A stretch of 10,529 bases of DNA from Rhodospirillaceae bacterium. Its GTDB lineage: Bacteria; Pseudomonadota; Alphaproteobacteria; Rhodospirillales; 2-02-FULL-58-16. The notes under the pieces were generated by a model. It was not told the origin of the DNA. It saw nothing but the letters and a program-made list of their open reading frames with translations, and ran no database searches. Each line of letters starts with the position of its first letter. The stretch's first letter is position 1. The stretch spans positions 1 to 10,529 of the forward strand of contig DUZD01000079.1 of NCBI GenBank assembly GCA_013349695.1, read 5' to 3'. Shown piece by piece: positions 1-5,540 of this stretch. The translations under genes were made by a program, and so were the position numbers.

Positions 1-579
1 TACACTGAAACATCGACACCGGCCAAGCCGGTGGACGGAAAACTCTGTCCGGTACCTTGAAATCGGACATGAGAGAGCATTTTCCGATCGAATGTAATCG
101 CTTCGCTTAGTGCTCCGCTCTTTCCGCCATTCATCCCGTGCCTGTCATTTTGCCCTGATCCATGGGAACCCGAGGTCGAAGCCGCGCCATGCGCGGTGCC
201 GCGTAGCGGCAGCCTTGACGTCCCCTTGGATCGGGGCCACCCCTCCGGCAAGAAATGAATGGCGGAACTGAGGTGGCCTCAACCGATAACAGGTAAACTT
301 GATCGGAAGATGCCCTAGCGCGTTTGAGATGGTGAATTTCCTTGGCGAGTCGAAGCGTTTGATATCAGTCGCTGGTGGCGGCAAATACCCCCAAAGGTTG
401 CCCTGCGCGGGGCGCGCCGGGAGCCTTCTTGGTGCATCGCAACATGAATGATATATGATATAAATATTTTCCGATGACGCCATGAAAATGACAGTCGTTT
501 CGAAGCCTTGCCATTGCCCCGGCCAAGAAATGGAGAACCATCCATAACTAAATGAAATGACGGTATTTTCTTTTGGAAT
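1..579. other. Gene-free, inverted-repeat-rich intergenic region
   Basis: I find no convincing coding sequence here. The open frames are short, resemble no family I know, and overlap dense palindromes. Structure seen: a hairpin ACCGGC-CAA-GCCGGT at 18-32; a pair ATCGGA/TCCGAT at 62-67 and 83-88; a nested multi-stem unit at 122-267, annotated separately; TGAGG-TGG-CCTCA at 269-281; and a weak inverted pair at 328-346 and 521-543 that shares GATGGT and the TTGGC ends. An AT-rich patch lies at about 444-470. The area lies downstream of the minus-strand terminator at 580-608. It is best described as repeat-bearing intergenic DNA or mobile-element debris. Confidence 0.5.
122..267. repeat. MITE-like or structured-RNA unit with 13-bp perfect inverted ends
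   Basis: The outer ends are perfect inverted repeats: TTCCGCCATTCAT at 122-134 and ATGAATGGCGGAA at 255-267. Inside, GCCCTGATCCA (152-162) pairs with TGGATCGGGGC (227-237) over 11 positions with one G-T wobble. Enclosed by that stem are two adjacent perfect hairpins, CCGCGC-CAT-GCGCGG (182-196) and TGCCGC-GTA-GCGGCA (197-211). The result is a symmetrical cruciform or a multibranched RNA. The dinucleotide CT flanks both sides, so a 2-bp target duplication is possible but weak. No open frame inside looks real. I infer either a miniature non-autonomous element or a structured transcript and cannot choose between them. Confidence 0.5.
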
Positions 580-608
580 AAAAAAGCCGGGCTCTGGGGG
601 AGCCCGGC
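580..608 (-). terminator. Rho-independent terminator of the sRNA / lsrB transcript
   Basis: Read on the minus strand, a perfect 9-bp GC-rich stem (GCCGGGCTC with GAGCCCGGC, 586-608) with a CCCCA loop is followed at once by six T residues (585-580). The T tract fixes the direction as minus. It could end the candidate small RNA, readthrough from lsrB, or both. Confidence 0.85.
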
Positions 609-720
609 GAGTTGATCAGGGAGGCTTCACGTCTGGGAGACGCAAGAATTCGTATAGGCACGAATCCTTTTTTCGAGCATTGCGCTCGAAAATCCGCCAG
701 ATGTTGCGAAGCAACATTCA
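580..720 (-). ncRNA. Candidate AbcR-like (alpha-r15) small RNA
   Basis: Seen: a minus-strand segment of about 140 nt that ends in a strong Rho-independent terminator (580-608). It contains perfect hairpins at 701-717 (ATGTTGC-GAA-GCAACAT), 670-692 (9-bp stem, 5-nt loop), 648-665 (ATTCGT stem) and 630-642 (CGTCT-CCC-AGACG). CUCCC occurs three times on this strand: in the 630-642 hairpin as CUCCCA, in a linker at 618-623 as CUCCCU, and in the terminator loop. Known: AbcR RNAs of Rhizobiales lie next to lsrB/vtlR, carry CUCCCA-type anti-Shine-Dalgarno motifs and repress ABC-transporter mRNAs through Hfq. Inferred: the position after trxB-lsrB, the motif and the terminator together point to an AbcR homologue or analogue. 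The alternative is a structured 3' UTR of the trxB-lsrB mRNA. The 5' end is approximate. Confidence 0.55.
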
Positions 721-726
721 GCTTAT

Positions 727-777
727 AATATATAGTAAGCCAACTCTGAAAATTCCACCGCCAATCGCACAATTCAG
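727..777 (-). promoter_or_regulatory. Possible sRNA promoter and LysR-type operator
   Basis: On the minus strand a TATATT-like -10 (727-732) lies about 7 nt before the inferred RNA start. No good -35 is visible at 16-18 bp, as is common for promoters that need an activator. Upstream lies a dyad, CTGAATT (777-771) and AATTTTCAG (754-746), placed where LysR activators usually bind. In Brucella and relatives VtlR/LsrB activates an abcR gene. That this dyad is the site here is inference only. Confidence 0.3.
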
Positions 778-844
778 TCATGCGAAAAACGCATAGCTCA
801 TGCTTTGCCGGCGCCCGCTTATCTCCTTGCCGGCCCCTTCCGGT

Positions 845-1735
845 TCATTCGCTCCTGTTCTTGATCTTGCCGATCAAAAAGTCGCGGAAGACGGCGATGC
901 GCTTACAGTCGCGCAGTTCTTCGGGGTAGACGAAATAGGCGTTATAACTGGGGCCGCGCAGTTCCGGCAGGATTTCGACCAGATTGCCCGCTTCTTCGCT
1001 CATGTAAGCGGGCAGGCCGCCGATACCGACGCCGCTCTGGACGGCCCGGAAAATGGCGTAAGTGCTGTTGACCCTCAACACCGCCCGGCGCTTACCGCTG
1101 GATTCGCCGCCGGCTTCCAAAAGCCAGTTGAGGTTGGGAGCGGGTGGATGGGCTTGCTCGCCGTAAACGACGATACGGTGATGATCCAGATCCTCGAGGC
1201 TTTTCGGCATGCCATGGTTTTTCAAGTATTCCGGCGCCGCGTAGACGTGGTAGCGCAAGGTCATCAAACGGCGTTGGACGAGGTCGGGTTGGCGCGGCGG
1301 ATTCATACGGATGGCCACGTCGGCTTCGCGCATGGACAGGTTCAATTCGTTGTCGGCCAACACCAGTGAAACGTCGATGTCGGGATAGAGGTTGAGGAAC
1401 TCTATAATGCGCGATGTCAGCCAGACCGAGCCAAAACCAACCGTCGTGGTGATCTTCAAGGGGCCTTGCGGACGTTCCCGGCTATCCCTGAGCCGCGCCT
1501 CGGCCATGGTCAACTTGTTGAAAACTTCCTGTGCCGCACGGTAGAGAACCTCCCCCTGTTCGGTGAGAATCAAGCCGCGGGCGTGGCGGTGAAAGAGGGG
1601 CACCTTGAGACTTTCCTCCAGCCCGCCAACCTGCCGGCTGACCGCCGATTGGCTGAGATTGAGCGTCTCGCCGGCATGGGTGAAACTGCCCGCCTCGGCG
1701 ACCACCTGAAAAACACGAAGCTTGTCCCAATCCAT
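845..1735 (-). CDS. lsrB: LysR-family transcriptional regulator, LsrB/VtlR type
   Basis: A 296-residue DNA-binding regulator. The N-terminal winged helix-turn-helix lies at about residues 3-62, with AGSFTHAGETLNLSQSAVSR then FHRHARGLILTEQG. The substrate-binding-like effector domain runs from about 92 to 290. The segments RHARGLILTEQG, VYAAPEY, DLDHHRI and YPEE match the LsrB family as I remember it, and the family length is about 300. The ATG at 1735 gives the canonical MDWDKLRVF start and has GGGGAAGG upstream; longer readings run into trxB in another frame. The gap to trxB is 26 nt, so the two are an operon. Known: LsrB/VtlR controls oxidative-stress, envelope and sugar-uptake genes and activates an abcR RNA. 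Odd: the only cysteine is Cys277. The position I recall as the redox-sensing Cys146 of Sinorhizobium LsrB (ADCAIR) is valine here (ADVAIR), so thiol sensing may be lost. Confidence 0.88.
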   Translation of the reverse strand: MDWDKLRVFQVVAEAGSFTHAGETLNLSQSAVSRQVGGLEESLKVPLFHRHARGLILTEQGEVLYRAAQEVFNKLTMAEARLRDSRERPQGPLKITTTVGFGSVWLTSRIIEFLNLYPDIDVSLVLADNELNLSMREADVAIRMNPPRQPDLVQRRLMTLRYHVYAAPEYLKNHGMPKSLEDLDHHRIVVYGEQAHPPAPNLNWLLEAGGESSGKRRAVLRVNSTYAIFRAVQSGVGIGGLPAYMSEEAGNLVEILPELRGPSYNAYFVYPEELRDCKRIAVFRDFLIGKIKNRSE

Positions 1736-1761
1736 GACCTTCCCCACCCTCTCCGGCCGGA

Positions 1762-2727
1762 TCAGGCGGCGGCCCCGGCGGCCGTATCCCGTTCGCCCAG
1801 AAAACGTTCCGCTTGCAAGGCGCCCATGCAACCCGTGCCGGCGGCGGTGACCGCTTGCCGGTAGACCTTGTCCTGAACATCGCCGGCGGCGAAGACGCCG
1901 GGAACGGAGGTGGCGGTGCTGTCCGGCAGGGTGATGATGTAGCCGTCCCCATCCATGTCCAACTGCCCTTTGAACAGGTCCGTATTGGGGGTGTGGCCGA
2001 TGGCGATAAAAACGCCATCGACGGCAAGCTCGCCCGCCGCGCCCGATTTCACGTTCTTGACCTTCAGCCCGGTGACGCCGGGTGGATTGTCGGAGCCCAG
2101 GATTTCTTCGGCGACATTGTCCCACATCACCTCGATCCTGTCGTTGCGAAACAAGCGATCCTGGAGAATTTTATCGGCCCTGAGCTCGTCGCGGCGGTGA
2201 ATCACCGTCACCTTGGTAGCGTGGTTGGTGAGGTAAACCGCCTCTTCCACCGCCGTATTGCCGCCGCCGATGACGGCCACCTCCTTGCCGCGAAAAAAGA
2301 AACCGTCGCAGGTGGCGCAAGCGGAAACGCCAAAACCCTTGAACTTCTCCTCGCTTTCGAGACCCAACCAACGGGCGCTGGCGCCGGTGCAGATGATCAG
2401 GGTGTCGCCCGTGTAGATATCGCCGGAATCCCCTTTCAACGTGAACGGACGTTGGCCAAGGTCCGCCTCGACGATGATGTCGTCGAACATGGCGGCGCCG
2501 ACGTTCGCCGCCTGCGAGCCCATTTGTTCCATCATCCACGGCCCTTGCACCGGCTCGGCATAGCCGGGATAATTCTCAACCTCGGTGGTGATGGTCAGCT
2601 GGCCACCCGGCTGCAGTCCCTTGACCAATACGGGCTTGAGGTTGGCGCGGGCGGCGTAAATGGCGGCGGTATATCCGGCCGGACCCGAACCTACAATCAG
2701 GGTCTTGCTATGGTGACAGGTCGGCAT
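1762..2727 (-). CDS. trxB: Thioredoxin-disulfide reductase
   Basis: A cytosolic FAD enzyme that uses NADPH to reduce oxidised thioredoxin. Over 321 residues the order is complete: FAD-binding GSGPAG (13-18), the redox-active CATC (137-140), the NADPH-binding GGGNTA (154-159) with HRR (177-179), and the C-terminal FAD motif GDVQDKVYRQ (282-291). Length equals that of E. coli TrxB. I chose the ATG at 2727 because MPTCHHSKTLIVGSGPAG aligns with the family start. A TTG nine codons upstream (2754) is in frame but would add non-family sequence. The Shine-Dalgarno before 2727 is poor, so the start is not certain. It is the first gene of an operon with the LysR regulator and diverges from lrp. Confidence 0.97.
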   Translation of the reverse strand: MPTCHHSKTLIVGSGPAGYTAAIYAARANLKPVLVKGLQPGGQLTITTEVENYPGYAEPVQGPWMMEQMGSQAANVGAAMFDDIIVEADLGQRPFTLKGDSGDIYTGDTLIICTGASARWLGLESEEKFKGFGVSACATCDGFFFRGKEVAVIGGGNTAVEEAVYLTNHATKVTVIHRRDELRADKILQDRLFRNDRIEVMWDNVAEEILGSDNPPGVTGLKVKNVKSGAAGELAVDGVFIAIGHTPNTDLFKGQLDMDGDGYIITLPDSTATSVPGVFAAGDVQDKVYRQAVTAAGTGCMGALQAERFLGERDTAAGAAA

Positions 2728-2799
2728 GGCGGCGGCGGTTCCCGGTTCCGTCAATGGTCTGGTAACAGTCTTGGTGATTCCCCATAAGCCGGAACCGGT

Positions 2800-2828
2800 A
2801 AGATACGAACCCGGCGGGTGTGGCGCAA
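2800..2828 (-). promoter_or_regulatory. Sigma-70-type promoter for trxB-lsrB
   Basis: On the minus strand, TTGCGC (2828-2823), a 17-bp spacer and TATCTT (2805-2800) form a plausible alphaproteobacterial housekeeping promoter. Transcription would start near 2793, leaving a leader of about 65 nt before the chosen trxB ATG. Confidence 0.55.
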
Positions 2829-2857
2829 GCGGCGGCTTCCGCCGCCATCACCCGCCG
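2812..2857. repeat. Nested inverted repeat over the trxB -35 region
   Basis: CGGCGGGTG (2812-2820) is the perfect inverse of CACCCGCCG (2849-2857). Inside lies a second perfect hairpin, GGCGGC-TTCC-GCCGCC (2831-2846). The -35 hexamer of the trxB promoter sits between the two arms. It could be an operator or a cruciform; no protein can be assigned. Confidence 0.5.
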
Positions 2858-2881
2858 ACATCATATGAAGTGTGAAGCGGG

Positions 2882-2914
2882 TATGATGTGGATATAATGT
2901 GGATATGATCTGGC
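2882..2914. promoter_or_regulatory. Three 11-bp tandem repeats in the lrp-trxB divergent region
   Basis: Three consecutive 11-mers, TATGATGTGGA, TATAATGTGGA and TATGATCTGGC, occupy 2882-2914. A period near one helical turn puts the copies on one DNA face, as expected for cooperative binding. Lrp-family proteins bind such arrays and usually control their own gene, so autoregulation by the adjacent Lrp is a reasonable inference. The middle copy also contains TATAAT, so promoter function is possible. Confidence 0.4.
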
Positions 2915-2915
2915 C

Positions 2916-2947
2916 TTGGCATGACGGCGCCGCCATCGTAATATAAT
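2916..2947 (+). promoter_or_regulatory. Possible lrp promoter
   Basis: A consensus TATAAT at 2942-2947 lies 30 bp before the lrp ATG. The best -35 is TTGGCA at 2916-2921, but the 20-bp spacer is too long, so only the -10 is convincing. Confidence 0.35.
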
Positions 2948-2977
2948 TGCGCGGACCACGGGCTAGAGGATCATTGC

Positions 2978-3478
2978 ATGCAAAAGGTCAAGCTCGACAG
3001 CATCGACCGCCGGATCCTCCACGATCTACAGGCTGACGGCCGCATCACCAACGTGAAACTGGCCCGTCGCGCCGGCATTTCCGCGCCGCCGTGTCTTCGG
3101 CGCGTGCGGGCGCTGGAAGAGGCCGGGTACATTCGCGGCTATCACGCCGATCTGCAAGCCAAGGCCCTGGGCTTCAACGTTACCGTGTTCGCCCAGGTCG
3201 GCCTCGATTCTCAGGCCGAGCCGGATCTGGAGGCTTTTGAGGAAAGAGTCCGGCAATGGCCCGAGGTCCGCGAATGCCACATGCTGGCGGGCGAGACCGA
3301 TTTTCTTTTGAAAGTGGTTGCCGAGGACTGGGACGCCTATCAGCAGTTCCTGACCACTCAGCTCACCGCCGCTCCCAACGTCAGCCATGTCAAATCGGCG
3401 CTTTCCATCCGCGTCTCCAAATGCCTTGCCGGTGTTCCCATCAGCGATGGCGGGGAAGGGCTAGAGCGGGAACGCTAG
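2978..3478 (+). CDS. Lrp/AsnC-family transcriptional regulator
   Basis: A 166-residue regulator. The N-terminal helix-turn-helix follows the family opening LDSIDRRILHDLQADGRITN, with the HTH at about residues 22-46 and the linker EEAGYIRGYHADL. The RAM ligand and oligomerisation domain runs from about 68 to 145, with GETDFLLKVV. AGAGGA precedes the ATG. Family members bind amino acids or related effectors, form octamers or wrap DNA, and control amino-acid metabolism; the effector here is unknown. It diverges from trxB, the order I associate with alphaproteobacteria. Odd: the last codons (from about LAGVPI to the stop) lie in a 53-bp sequence copied at 5483-5540, so the tail SDGGEGLERER may not be ancestral. 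Confidence 0.92.
   Translation: MQKVKLDSIDRRILHDLQADGRITNVKLARRAGISAPPCLRRVRALEEAGYIRGYHADLQAKALGFNVTVFAQVGLDSQAEPDLEAFEERVRQWPEVRECHMLAGETDFLLKVVAEDWDAYQQFLTTQLTAAPNVSHVKSALSIRVSKCLAGVPISDGGEGLERER
3426..3478 (+). repeat. Dispersed repeat, copy 1 (3' end of lrp)
   Basis: Runs from TTGCCGG to the lrp stop codon. It is almost identical to 5483-5540 apart from one substitution and a 5-bp TAGAG duplication there. It contains a GTTCCC/GGGAAC inverted pair and an inner CCATC-AGC-GATGG hairpin, so it may be a palindromic repeat as well as coding DNA. Confidence 0.8.
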
Positions 3479-3519
3479 GCCCCTTCAAGTTGACGCCGAG
3501 GAGCTTGAAACGAGCACAC

Positions 3520-3602
3520 AATTCGGTGACAGCATACTAATTTCCCAAACCTTGCCATTCAAACAAACGGAAAGACGAAAATTAGTATGCTGTCACCGAA
3601 TT
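3520..3602. repeat. 24-bp perfect inverted repeat with 35-bp spacer
   Basis: The arms at 3520-3543 and 3579-3602 are exact inverse copies and contain GGTGACAGCATACTAATT. A related sequence, GGGGACACCATACGAATT, occurs at 5171-5188 and its inverse in part at 3684-3698. From memory, such GGTGACAG / GGGGACAC motifs flank IS200-like REP-associated tyrosine transposases. No transposase is present here. Confidence 0.85.
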
Positions 3603-3639
3603 TCCACGGAGAAGAATTGATGAAATGCCTTGCACCCGT

Positions 3640-3706
3640 GGTTTTCATCAAATCCCTTACAAAAGAAAAAGTAGGAATTCAATGCGTATGGTGTCCCCCG
3701 ACTGCG
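3640..3706. repeat. Left terminal inverted repeat of the cassette
   Basis: Begins GGTTTTCATCAAATC and ends GTGTCCCCCGACTGCG. It is the imperfect inverse of 5163-5232, lacking three bases in the AT-rich middle relative to it. Confidence 0.85.
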
Positions 3707-3762
3707 ATGCGCCGGGGCATGGGCGGTAGGGGCTCGTTTCAGGACTCGAAAACGCTCGGCGC

Positions 3763-3853
3763 GTCGTGCCACGACAGGGACTCTCCTCGATAGCCTTGCG
3801 GAAGTCCCGACAGACGGGCGTGTCGGGCATCCCCACCACCAACTGTGGTAGGG
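3763..3853 (+). other. Structured leader before the pentapeptide-repeat gene
   Basis: Three hairpins in a row: GTCGTG-C-CACGAC (3763-3775), CCCGACA with TGTCGGG around an 8-nt loop (3806-3827), and ACCAC-CAACT-GTGGT with an outer CCC/GGG (3831-3853). They lie in the 175 bp between the left terminal repeat and the ATG. No clear promoter is visible. A structured 5' leader or a remnant of the element is possible; function unknown. Confidence 0.35.
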
Positions 3854-3881
3854 TGGACGCGACAACGGGGAGTAGTGAGGC

Positions 3882-5159
3882 ATGTGGGACCATATATTGA
3901 CGCCGGAGCGCGAGATATGGGTATTCCGCGGAGCACGCGTCATCGAATTTATCGCCGTCATTTTTGCCCTGGTGGCATTTTTCATTGACCACGGTGTACG
4001 AACGGAGGAACGCGCCGCTCGCGCCGAGGAGCGTCTTGCCAGGATGTGGAACCTGGCTACTGACCCTCGACCTGGCAACAGCGGCAAAATCCCGGCGTTG
4101 GAATTCTTGAACAGGGAACAAAAACCGCTTGCCGGTATCTCTATACCCAAGGCGTATTTGGTCGGCGTGGAGCTTAAAGACGCCAACCTCAGAGGGGCCA
4201 ACCTCAGCGAGGCCAACCTCAACGAGGCCAACCTCCAGGGCGCGAATTTGATCGGCGCCGAACTCCAGAGCGCGAATTTGCGCGGGGCCAACCTCCAGGG
4301 TGCGAATTTGATCGGGGCCAAACTCCAGGGCGCGGATTTGAGCGGGGCCGAACTCCAGGGCGCGGATTTGAGCAAGGCCAAACTCCAGGGCGCGGATTTG
4401 CGCCAGGCCAAGCTCCGGGGCGCGGATTTGCGCGGGGCCGAACTCCAGGACGCGATTTTGCGCTGGGCCGAACTCCAGGGCGCGGATTTGCGCGGGGCCG
4501 AACTCCAGGGCGCGGATTTGAGCGAGGCCAAACTCCAGGGCGCGGATTTGCGCTGGGCCAAACTCCAGGGCGCGGATTTGATCAGGGCCAAGCTCCAGGG
4601 CGCGGATTTGAGTGTGGCCGAACTCCAGGGCGCGCTTTTTTGGGGGGCCTCCCTGGGTGGAGCCCGATTGGTCGACGTGGATCTCCGCGCCGCCTATCTA
4701 TGGGGTATCGATTTCAAGAAATTCACGCCCGATGAATGGACGAAACTGAAAGACGAAATCGCCGCGGCGGTTCCTGCCGGAGAGATGCGCAAGAACGCTC
4801 TGGAAAATATCTACAAAGCCATGAAAAGCGAAACCGATATCCGGCCCAAGAGCGCCGAAGGCGCCATTTACGATCCGAGCGTCCCGGAACTCGCGGACCA
4901 GCTAAAGCAATGGCCGCCGCTGGATGAGGACGCCTATTGGCCTTTCGAATTGCGCCTCGGCATCCTGACCGGCATCGCCTGCGATGACAACAAATACACC
5001 GCCGTGGGAATAGCCCGCAGGGCGAGAAGAACAGAACCTTTCGACGATCCTCACCTCGCCGGGGCCTTGTTGGAACAGGAATGCCTGGCGATCCAAGTGC
5101 TGCCGGAGAACCTCAAGGCCAAGTTGCGGGAAGCGGCGGAGGGGCCGGACAAACCCTGA
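3882..5159 (+). CDS. Membrane-anchored pentapeptide-repeat protein
   Basis: A 425-residue protein. One hydrophobic membrane segment lies at about 20-36 (VIEFIAVIFALVAFFI), followed by a charged helical stretch (40-57, RTEERAARAEERLAR). Pentapeptides of the A(D/N)LXX type run from about residue 93 to 278, some 37 units, predicted to form a right-handed quadrilateral beta-helix of about nine coils. Within it, ADL units alternate with AEL or AKL units every ten residues. A C-terminal region of about 145 residues (TPDEWTKLKDEI to the end) looks helical and resembles nothing I can name. GGGGAG lies 9 nt before the ATG. Known: pentapeptide proteins include DNA-mimic gyrase protectors (Qnr, MfpA) and many of unknown role; the membrane anchor argues against a Qnr-like job. 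It is the only gene inside the inverted-repeat cassette. Function unassigned. Confidence 0.9.
   Translation: MWDHILTPEREIWVFRGARVIEFIAVIFALVAFFIDHGVRTEERAARAEERLARMWNLATDPRPGNSGKIPALEFLNREQKPLAGISIPKAYLVGVELKDANLRGANLSEANLNEANLQGANLIGAELQSANLRGANLQGANLIGAKLQGADLSGAELQGADLSKAKLQGADLRQAKLRGADLRGAELQDAILRWAELQGADLRGAELQGADLSEAKLQGADLRWAKLQGADLIRAKLQGADLSVAELQGALFWGASLGGARLVDVDLRAAYLWGIDFKKFTPDEWTKLKDEIAAAVPAGEMRKNALENIYKAMKSETDIRPKSAEGAIYDPSVPELADQLKQWPPLDEDAYWPFELRLGILTGIACDDNKYTAVGIARRARRTEPFDDPHLAGALLEQECLAIQVLPENLKAKLREAAEGPDKP
4233..4652 (+). repeat. 30-bp in-frame tandem repeat array (about 14 units)
   Basis: CTCCAG or close variants recur exactly every 30 bp from 4233 to 4623, in units of the form CTCCAGGGCGCGGATTTG plus variable codons and GGCC. 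Each unit encodes two pentapeptides. Identity at silent positions suggests recent expansion by slippage or recombination rather than old protein repeats. Confidence 0.9.
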
Positions 5160-5162
5160 TTC

Positions 5163-5232
5163 CGCAGTCGGGGGACACCATACGAATTTAAATTCCTATT
5201 CTTTATCTTTTGTAAGAGATTCGATGAAAACC
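5163..5232. repeat. Right terminal inverted repeat of the cassette
   Basis: Begins CGCAGTCGGGGGACACC just after the stop of the pentapeptide gene and ends GATTCGATGAAAACC. It is the inverse partner of 3640-3706 and contains a copy of the GGGGACACCATAC motif. Confidence 0.85.
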
Positions 5233-5319
5233 GCAGACGACGGCCTTGTCATCCATATCGCCGGCATTTAAAGAGTTCATCGTCCCTTTCGGCCGCCGGG
5301 ATGGGCCTCTCGCAAGCCC

Positions 5320-5490
5320 TTATCGGTTTCGCGGCGTGTAAATTTCGATGACATTGGCAAGGGTGGAAAGGGTGCGGGCGCCAGCGCCCGTCCCGCCGCC
5401 GATGATGTACCACCGGCCATCGATGGAAACGGAATCAAGTCCGTGGCGTGGGGTCGGCGTATCGGGCAGCGTCGCCCAGCGATTGCCGGC
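5320..5490 (-). pseudogene. Kelch-repeat protein, C-terminal remnant
   Basis: Minus-strand reading from 5490 gives about 56 codons up to a TAA at 5322-5320. It includes NRWATLPDTPTPRHG, then DGRWYIIGGG, then NVIEIYTP, the sequence pattern of a last Kelch blade (W..LP.. PTPRHG, Y.IGG, .VE.Y.P). Kelch proteins are beta-propellers with varied binding or enzymatic roles. The frame has no start: upstream it enters the lrp-tail repeat (5483-5540) and meets an in-frame TAG at 5520-5518. Only the 3' end of a gene survives, cut exactly at the repeat. Confidence 0.7.
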
Positions 5491-5540
5491 GTTCCCATCA
5501 GCGATGGCGGGGAAGGGCTAGAGTAGAGCGGGAACGCTAG
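5483..5540 (+). repeat. Dispersed repeat, copy 2 (displaced lrp 3' end)
   Basis: Matches 3426-3478 with one substitution and a 5-bp TAGAG duplication. Read like lrp it gives IAGVPISDGGEGLE and then a stop. It abuts the Kelch remnant, so the repeat marks a rearrangement junction. GCGTTCCC (5489-5496) and GGGAACGC (5530-5537) are perfect inverted arms. Confidence 0.8.

Larger units (their letters stand above)
3640..5232. mobile_element. Putative non-autonomous cassette with long terminal inverted repeats
   Basis: Ends of 67 bp (3640-3706) and 70 bp (5163-5232) are imperfect inverse copies. Shared blocks include GGTTTTCATC, CTTACAAAAGA, TAGGAATT and CGTATGGTGTCCCCCGACTG; I estimate nearly 90 percent identity with a few short gaps. 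Between them is one gene, for a pentapeptide-repeat protein, and no transposase or recombinase. I infer an element moved in trans, or two repeats in opposite orientation around an ordinary gene. No convincing target-site duplication was seen outside the ends. Confidence 0.6.

Noticed and set aside
145..545. Overlapping minus-strand small open frames in the left region
   Set aside because: Overlap each other and perfect inverted repeats, have no ribosome site I trust, and resemble no family I know.
548..796. Small open frames on both strands of the sRNA region
   Set aside because: They run through hairpins and the terminator; the segment reads better as RNA.
1813..2787. Plus-strand open frame of 324 codons
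   Set aside because: Antisense to trxB, which carries all catalytic motifs; composition looks like a shadow.
3593..4591. Long minus-strand open frame of 332 codons rich in KSAPWSLA-type repeats
   Set aside because: It is the antisense of the 30-bp repeat array. The plus strand has a coherent pentapeptide protein with membrane segment and ribosome site, so the minus frame is a by-product.
4200..4660. CRISPR-like array
   Set aside because: Period of 30 bp with no unique spacers; the repeats are contiguous and coding.
5224..5271. 15-codon plus-strand frame starting MKTADDG at the cassette end
   Set aside because: A plausible ATG with AAGAG before it, but far too short and partly inside the inverted repeat; no evidence of translation.
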